From: Chitinophagales bacterium
GTDB taxonomy: Bacteria > Bacteroidota > Bacteroidia > Chitinophagales > JADIYW01
Reading direction: 5' to 3'
DNA length: 25,734 nucleotides
NCBI GenBank assembly: GCA_020636545.1
Contig: JACJXS010000003.1
Span: 1 to 25,734, forward strand
In this document: one piece after another, positions 22,276 through 25,734 of the stretch
Numbering within the stretch: position 1 is the stretch's first letter
How the letters are laid out: the number at the start of each line of letters is the position of its first letter
Notes under the pieces: generated by a model
Told to the model about the DNA's origin: nothing
Seen by the model: only the letters and a program-made list of their open reading frames with translations
The model's database searches: none
Made by a program: the position numbers and the translations under genes

Positions 22276-24309
22276 ATGAGGTTCTTATTTTTTTTGGTTA
22301 TTTACTTATGTAGTCAAAGTTTAATAGCACAACAACTTATACGTTTTAAGGGTAGCAATGGAAAATTTGGATTTAAAGACAATACTAGCAAAGTAATTGT
22401 ACAGCCAAAATACGACGATGTTGGCTATATGAATATGGGTGTTGCTTTGGTAGTATACGAAGGAAAGAAAGCACTCATTGACACTAGTGGAAAAGAAATC
22501 ACACCATTTAAATACGACCATATCTTTAACTTTAAAGAAGATTTGGCAGCCGTAAACATTGGTGGCTACTATGATAATGATAAAGATGATGTATTGGGAG
22601 GCAAATGGGGTTATATCAATAAGAAAGGTATTGAAATTACACCTATAAAATATGATTATGCTTATGATTTTGTGGATGGACTGGCAAAAGTAGAAATTAA
22701 CAATTCTATTTTATTTATTGATAAAACAGGAAAGGAAGTTAGTGCTGCATTTCAAACCCAAACGGAACAAGACAATGTTGCTTATGTACCAACAAAACCA
22801 TTAGCTAAACCTATTGGTGAATTAAAAAAATATCAAGACAATAATAAAAAGTACGGGTTTAAGGATAGCAAAGGTACTATCATCATTGCTCCAAAATTTG
22901 ATTATGTAAACAAGTTTGAAAATGGAATTGCCAGAGTACGAATTGGTACAAATTACAACACTTGGAAATATGGTTATATTGACGCCTTGGGCAATGAAGT
23001 AATACCAGTAAAATATCATTCACTCAGTGCTTGCGAAGAAGGTTTAATTTGTGCAGGATTAGATGATAAATATGGTTTTTTCGACAAAACTGGCAAGACC
23101 ATAATACCTTTTAAATATAAATCCGCCAACTCTTTTAAAGATGGTTTGGCAGTAGTTCTATCAGAAAATAATCTTTATGGTTATATAGACAAAAACGATA
23201 AATTAATTATTCCTGCAATCTACAATTATGGACATGATTTTAAAGATGGAATGGCATTGGTTAATCTAAAAGACAAATTTGGATTCATCAATAAATCTGG
23301 TAAAGTAGTAATACCTATCAAATATGACAATGCGTATGAATTTAGTGAAGGATTAGCTGCTGTTAATAAAGGTGCAGAAAAATCTGGGTATGCACTTAAA
23401 GGTGGAAAATATGGTTTTATTAATACTTCTGGCGAAGTTGTTGTTCCACTTATTTACGATCAAGTGGAACCATTTTCTGAAGGTTTGGCTTGTGTAACAC
23501 AAAACAATAAATCGGGTTTTATTGACAAAACAGGAAAAGTCATTATTCCATTGCAATATGAATATAGAACTAGTTTTGATTACGGAAAAGCGCATGTTAC
23601 TTTAAATGGAAAAAGTTTTTACATAGACAAAACAGGTAAAGAAACTACTCCATCAAAACGAATCACTTTCACTAACGGATATTACGTTGGTGAATATAAA
23701 GATGCAACAACCAGAAATGGAAAAGGGAAAATGGTTTGGGAAAATGGTGATGTCTATGAAGGAGAATGGCTGAATGATGAAATACATGGGAAAGGAAAAA
23801 TTACTTATGCTAATGGAAATGTTTACGAAGGCGATTTTGTAAACGGAAAATTAGTAACCCAAACCAATAAGATTACAACTCCAGTTAAAACGAGCTACTC
23901 ACCTTTACAATTATACGCTACAATAGCCTCACCAGAACCAGCAGAAAGTAATTTTAACAATGCTATCGCAAAGGCAACTACTTCTTTAGAGCGTGGAAAA
24001 GTATTAAATGAATTTATTAATGCTGTAATGACATTAAACTATACTGACCAAGAAAAAGCAGGCCTAATTGCCGACAAATACACATCTGTAATGAATATTG
24101 ACTTTCATGGCGTATTTAATTCACTTATGAAAGTTGATTCTAAATATGTAACATTTTTGACAAAAAATGTATATGCTGTATTACCTCTAGATCAGGTAAA
24201 AGCATTAAAAGATATGGCGAATTATATTGTAACAAAATATACCAATAAAACCAATCCACCAGCTTGGCCAAGTAATGTTCCAAAAGAAGGTGAAGGCTGG
24301 AAATATTAA
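22276..24309 (+). CDS. Secreted WG-repeat and MORN-repeat protein
   Basis: The protein (677 residues from the ATG at 22276) starts with a signal peptide, MRFLFFLVIYLCSQSLIAQQ. Residues about 27-460 are roughly a dozen WG repeats of about 35-45 residues. Each has a core such as KYGFINKSGKVVIPIKYD followed by an FxDGLA element. Two MORN repeats follow at about 467-525 (GKGKMVWENGDVYEGEW, GKGKITYANGNVYEGDF). The last 150 residues (530-677) are helical with no known domain and end PKEGEGWKY. WG and MORN repeats are thought to mediate protein or lipid contacts; no enzymatic residues are seen. It is expected in the periplasm or on the cell surface. A longer frame back to 22231 would bury the signal peptide and is unlikely. 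Confidence 0.88.
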   Translation: MRFLFFLVIYLCSQSLIAQQLIRFKGSNGKFGFKDNTSKVIVQPKYDDVGYMNMGVALVVYEGKKALIDTSGKEITPFKYDHIFNFKEDLAAVNIGGYYDNDKDDVLGGKWGYINKKGIEITPIKYDYAYDFVDGLAKVEINNSILFIDKTGKEVSAAFQTQTEQDNVAYVPTKPLAKPIGELKKYQDNNKKYGFKDSKGTIIIAPKFDYVNKFENGIARVRIGTNYNTWKYGYIDALGNEVIPVKYHSLSACEEGLICAGLDDKYGFFDKTGKTIIPFKYKSANSFKDGLAVVLSENNLYGYIDKNDKLIIPAIYNYGHDFKDGMALVNLKDKFGFINKSGKVVIPIKYDNAYEFSEGLAAVNKGAEKSGYALKGGKYGFINTSGEVVVPLIYDQVEPFSEGLACVTQNNKSGFIDKTGKVIIPLQYEYRTSFDYGKAHVTLNGKSFYIDKTGKETTPSKRITFTNGYYVGEYKDATTRNGKGKMVWENGDVYEGEWLNDEIHGKGKITYANGNVYEGDFVNGKLVTQTNKITTPVKTSYSPLQLYATIASPEPAESNFNNAIAKATTSLERGKVLNEFINAVMTLNYTDQEKAGLIADKYTSVMNIDFHGVFNSLMKVDSKYVTFLTKNVYAVLPLDQVKALKDMANYIVTKYTNKTNPPAWPSNVPKEGEGWKY

Positions 24310-24548
24310 TTCTGTACACTAAATTGTACGAATAATAGAAATATCAAATTTAGAAGGAATTCAAACTCCGATATAAACCAAGAACGAAAAATTATACTAG
24401 ATTCTAAAGATTGGGCACCTAAACATTGTAAGACAAGATGTGTATATTTAACCACTTGAATTATTAAAACTGGGATATTGATAAGCCCCTTCAACAACCA
24501 ACAGAAAAAATAATGAAAGAAGAAGATGATGTGAAGTATAATGACTAA
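24310..24548. other. Gene-free stretch between the WG-repeat gene and the toxin-antitoxin pair
   Basis: No intact gene or RNA is recognised. One segment (24333-24354) resembles 25370-25391 downstream of the toxin gene. Short open stretches carry many stops and may be remains of a lost gene. Confidence 0.35.
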
Positions 24549-24580
24549 TTGAATAGCATATATAAATTTTAGTATCTTTG
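24549..24580 (+). promoter_or_regulatory. Promoter of the toxin-antitoxin module
   Basis: TTG at 24549-24551 is followed after 21 bp by the exact -7 box TATCTTTG at 24573-24580, 22 bp before the antitoxin ATG. Confidence 0.65.
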
Positions 24581-24602
24581 TAGGTAATAAAAAAGTTGGA
24601 AA

Positions 24603-24893
24603 ATGAAAGCTGCTGATGTAAATATAAATTTGGTGGACAGCTATTTTACGCTGCTAAAGAATCTAAGTCCTAACAATAAATTAGAACTTATATCCCGACT
24701 TTCAAAGTCGCTAAAAACAACTACAAAAAAGAAAAATGATAATTTTTTAGATGAGTTGTACGGCTCTTGGGTTTCAGTCCAATCGGCAGATGAACTTGTG
24801 GAAGAATTAAAAAAAGCAAGAAACTTTAGTAGCAAAAGAGAAGAATTATGTAAAAATATCTTCTCGACACCAACATCTGCATTTATCTATTGA
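24603..24893 (+). CDS. VapB-like antitoxin, 3'-extended by loss of its stop codon
   Basis: This 96-residue protein resembles small Bacteroidota antitoxins paired with PIN toxins: a start of the form MKAADVNINLVDSYFTLLKN, LSPNNKLELISRLSKSLK, a charged linker, FLDELYGSWVSVQSADELVE and ELKKARNFSSKREEL. The natural end appears to be Leu82. There the sequence reads TTATGTAAA; an A at 24851 in place of T would give the overlapping TGA stop and ATG start usual for such pairs. The last 14 residues (CKNIFSTPTSAFIY) are therefore a read-on into the toxin region in another frame. The antitoxin core is intact. Family naming as VapB is by context and pattern. Confidence 0.78.
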   Translation: MKAADVNINLVDSYFTLLKNLSPNNKLELISRLSKSLKTTTKKKNDNFLDELYGSWVSVQSADELVEELKKARNFSSKREELCKNIFSTPTSAFIY

Positions 24894-25249
24894 AAGGTCA
24901 TTTCAATTTTCACAATAAAATCAAGCAAATAGGAGAAGAAAATTGTGTACTATCAGAAATCACAATAGCTGAATTAAAATTTGGGGCTGAAAACAGCATT
25001 CAAAAAGAAAAAAACAGAAAAAGTGTTGATTTAATACAAAATAAGTTTACAATTCTTCCAATTTTTCCTGCTCTTGACATTTATGCAATCGAAAAATCTA
25101 GACTGAAAACTAAGGGTAATATATTGGACGATTTTGACTTACTTATCGGCTCAACAGCTATTATCAATAACCTGACATTAGTAACAAAAAATGTAAGTGA
25201 TTTCAAACGACTTGACGGAATTTTAATAGAAGACTGGACAGTAATCTAA
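24848..25249 (+). pseudogene. VapC-like PIN-domain toxin inactivated by a stop at codon 2
   Basis: The natural frame starts at ATG 24848 and reads M-stop-KYLLDTNICIYLLKGHFNF, with TAA at 24851-24853 as codon 2. Beyond it the PIN ribonuclease is intact to residue 133: Asp7 in LLDTN, Glu42 in ITIAELKFG, Asp94-Asp95 and Asp97 in LDDFDLLIG, and Asp118 in NVSDFKRLDG, the expected acidic metal-binding set. The next start, TTG at 24890, would give a 119-residue product lacking the first strand and the essential Asp7, so it should be inactive. VapC toxins cut tRNA or rRNA; the antitoxin gene lies directly upstream. Everything except one base looks functional, so the loss is recent or is a sequence error. 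Confidence 0.85.
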
Positions 25250-25411
25250 CAGAAATACAACAGGTAATAAGCAAACCAAACAGACGACAATGTATAAAAA
25301 ATAAAACCAAGTGGCGAAACGTATGAACCATCACGCGGTTGACCAAAAATCAACACTTCAGTTTACAAGTAATAGGAATACCAAATTTAGAGAGATTCCA
25401 CTACATAATTA

Positions 25412-25734
25412 TTAATTTAAAGCACGTTGCCTCAAGGCTTCGAAAATTACAATTGCTAAGGAGTTAGAAACATTCAATGAATCATTTTGTCCTCGCATGG
25501 GTATGATGATATTTTGAGTTGAATTTTCTTCCCAAAAAGCATTTACACCATCAGCTTCTGTGCCGACAACAATAGCACAAGGCGTATTATAATCTACTTT
25601 TAGATAATCTTTAGAAGATTTTAATGAAGTCGTAAAAATAGAAACCCCATTATTTTTTAAATAAGCTAATAAATTTTCTTTTGTATCAACGACAATTTGC
25701 TTAGAGAAAATACAGCCTACTGAAGAACGCACAA
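25412..25734 (-). CDS. TrmH/SpoU-family RNA 2'-O-methyltransferase, C-terminal fragment
   Basis: The gene enters from the right edge; 107 C-terminal codons are visible. Motifs of the SPOUT methyltransferase domain are present: RSSVGCIFSKQIVV, motif 2 IVVGTEADGVN, and motif 3 IPMRGQNDSLNVSNSLAIVI that forms the S-adenosylmethionine-binding knot. It ends FEALRQRALN. These enzymes methylate 2'-OH groups in rRNA or tRNA. The N-terminal substrate-binding domain lies outside the window, so the exact member (RlmB-like or another) cannot be named. The GTG near 25732 is internal, not the start. Confidence 0.9.
   Translation of the reverse strand, partial: VRSSVGCIFSKQIVVDTKENLLAYLKNNGVSIFTTSLKSSKDYLKVDYNTPCAIVVGTEADGVNAFWEENSTQNIIIPMRGQNDSLNVSNSLAIVIFEALRQRALN

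Noticed and set aside
24306..24497. Minus-strand 63-residue open frame downstream of the WG-repeat gene
   Set aside because: It has no recognisable domain or start signal, and open frames of this length are common by chance in AT-rich DNA.
25250..25411. Possible attachment site or RNA after the toxin gene
   Set aside because: A slightly less AT-rich patch (25307-25345) drew attention but shows no convincing hairpin, tRNA-like fold or repeat beyond the short flanking repeat already listed.

Overview
The window is an AT-rich chromosomal stretch from a member of the Bacteroidota. Several things support this. A secreted esterase carries a C-terminal type IX secretion sorting domain. Many genes are preceded by the Bacteroidota -7 box TAnnTTTG rather than by a Shine-Dalgarno sequence. 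A DUF6427-type membrane protein is present, and the first 122 bases hold the start of bshA (bacillithiol synthesis). I cannot place it more finely with confidence; Chitinophagia or Saprospiria would fit.

Layout. 1-122: start of bshA on the minus strand. 297-2985: PEP carboxykinase, a PrxQ/Bcp peroxiredoxin and a Crp/Fnr-type regulator, closely spaced. 3120-3909: a decayed lipoprotein glycoside hydrolase of family 16, closed by a strong hairpin terminator. 4067-6542: a kefF-kefC-like pair (quinone reductase subunit plus K+/H+ antiporter). 9261-6539 (minus): a four-gene run of nfeD, floA and two uncharacterised membrane proteins. 9334-9801: rlmH. 10196-9798 (minus): a small membrane-protein gene interrupted by two in-frame TGA codons. 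10521-13091: B12-dependent ribonucleotide reductase nrdJ with a terminator. 13365-14627: T9SS-exported esterase. 14671-17216: ligA overlapping a YkvA/DUF1232 gene. 18660-17218 (minus): miaB. 18781-19746: DUF6427 membrane protein. 19948-21297: NADP-type glutamate dehydrogenase. 21429-21992: GNAT acetyltransferase. 22043-22207: a short element bounded by a 16-bp perfect inverted repeat. 22276-24309: a secreted WG-repeat/MORN-repeat protein. 24603-25249: a VapBC-like toxin-antitoxin pair with an inactivated toxin. 25412-25734: C-terminal part of a TrmH/SpoU RNA methyltransferase.

Most genes are core metabolism and information processing. They do not form one system. The part from about 21.3 to 25.4 kb is accessory in character: toxin-antitoxin module, inverted-repeat element, repeat protein and short flanking repeats.

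No clear new defence or biosynthetic system is visible. The most informative signals are gene-decay events. In the toxin-antitoxin module one base (24851) explains both a stop at toxin codon 2 and the loss of the antitoxin stop. The GH16 gene shows at least two separate lesions. The small membrane gene has two TGA codons in an otherwise intact frame. A second theme is the KefF-KefC pair beside thiol-redox genes in a lineage that uses bacillithiol rather than glutathione, with a substitution in the KefC gating loop.
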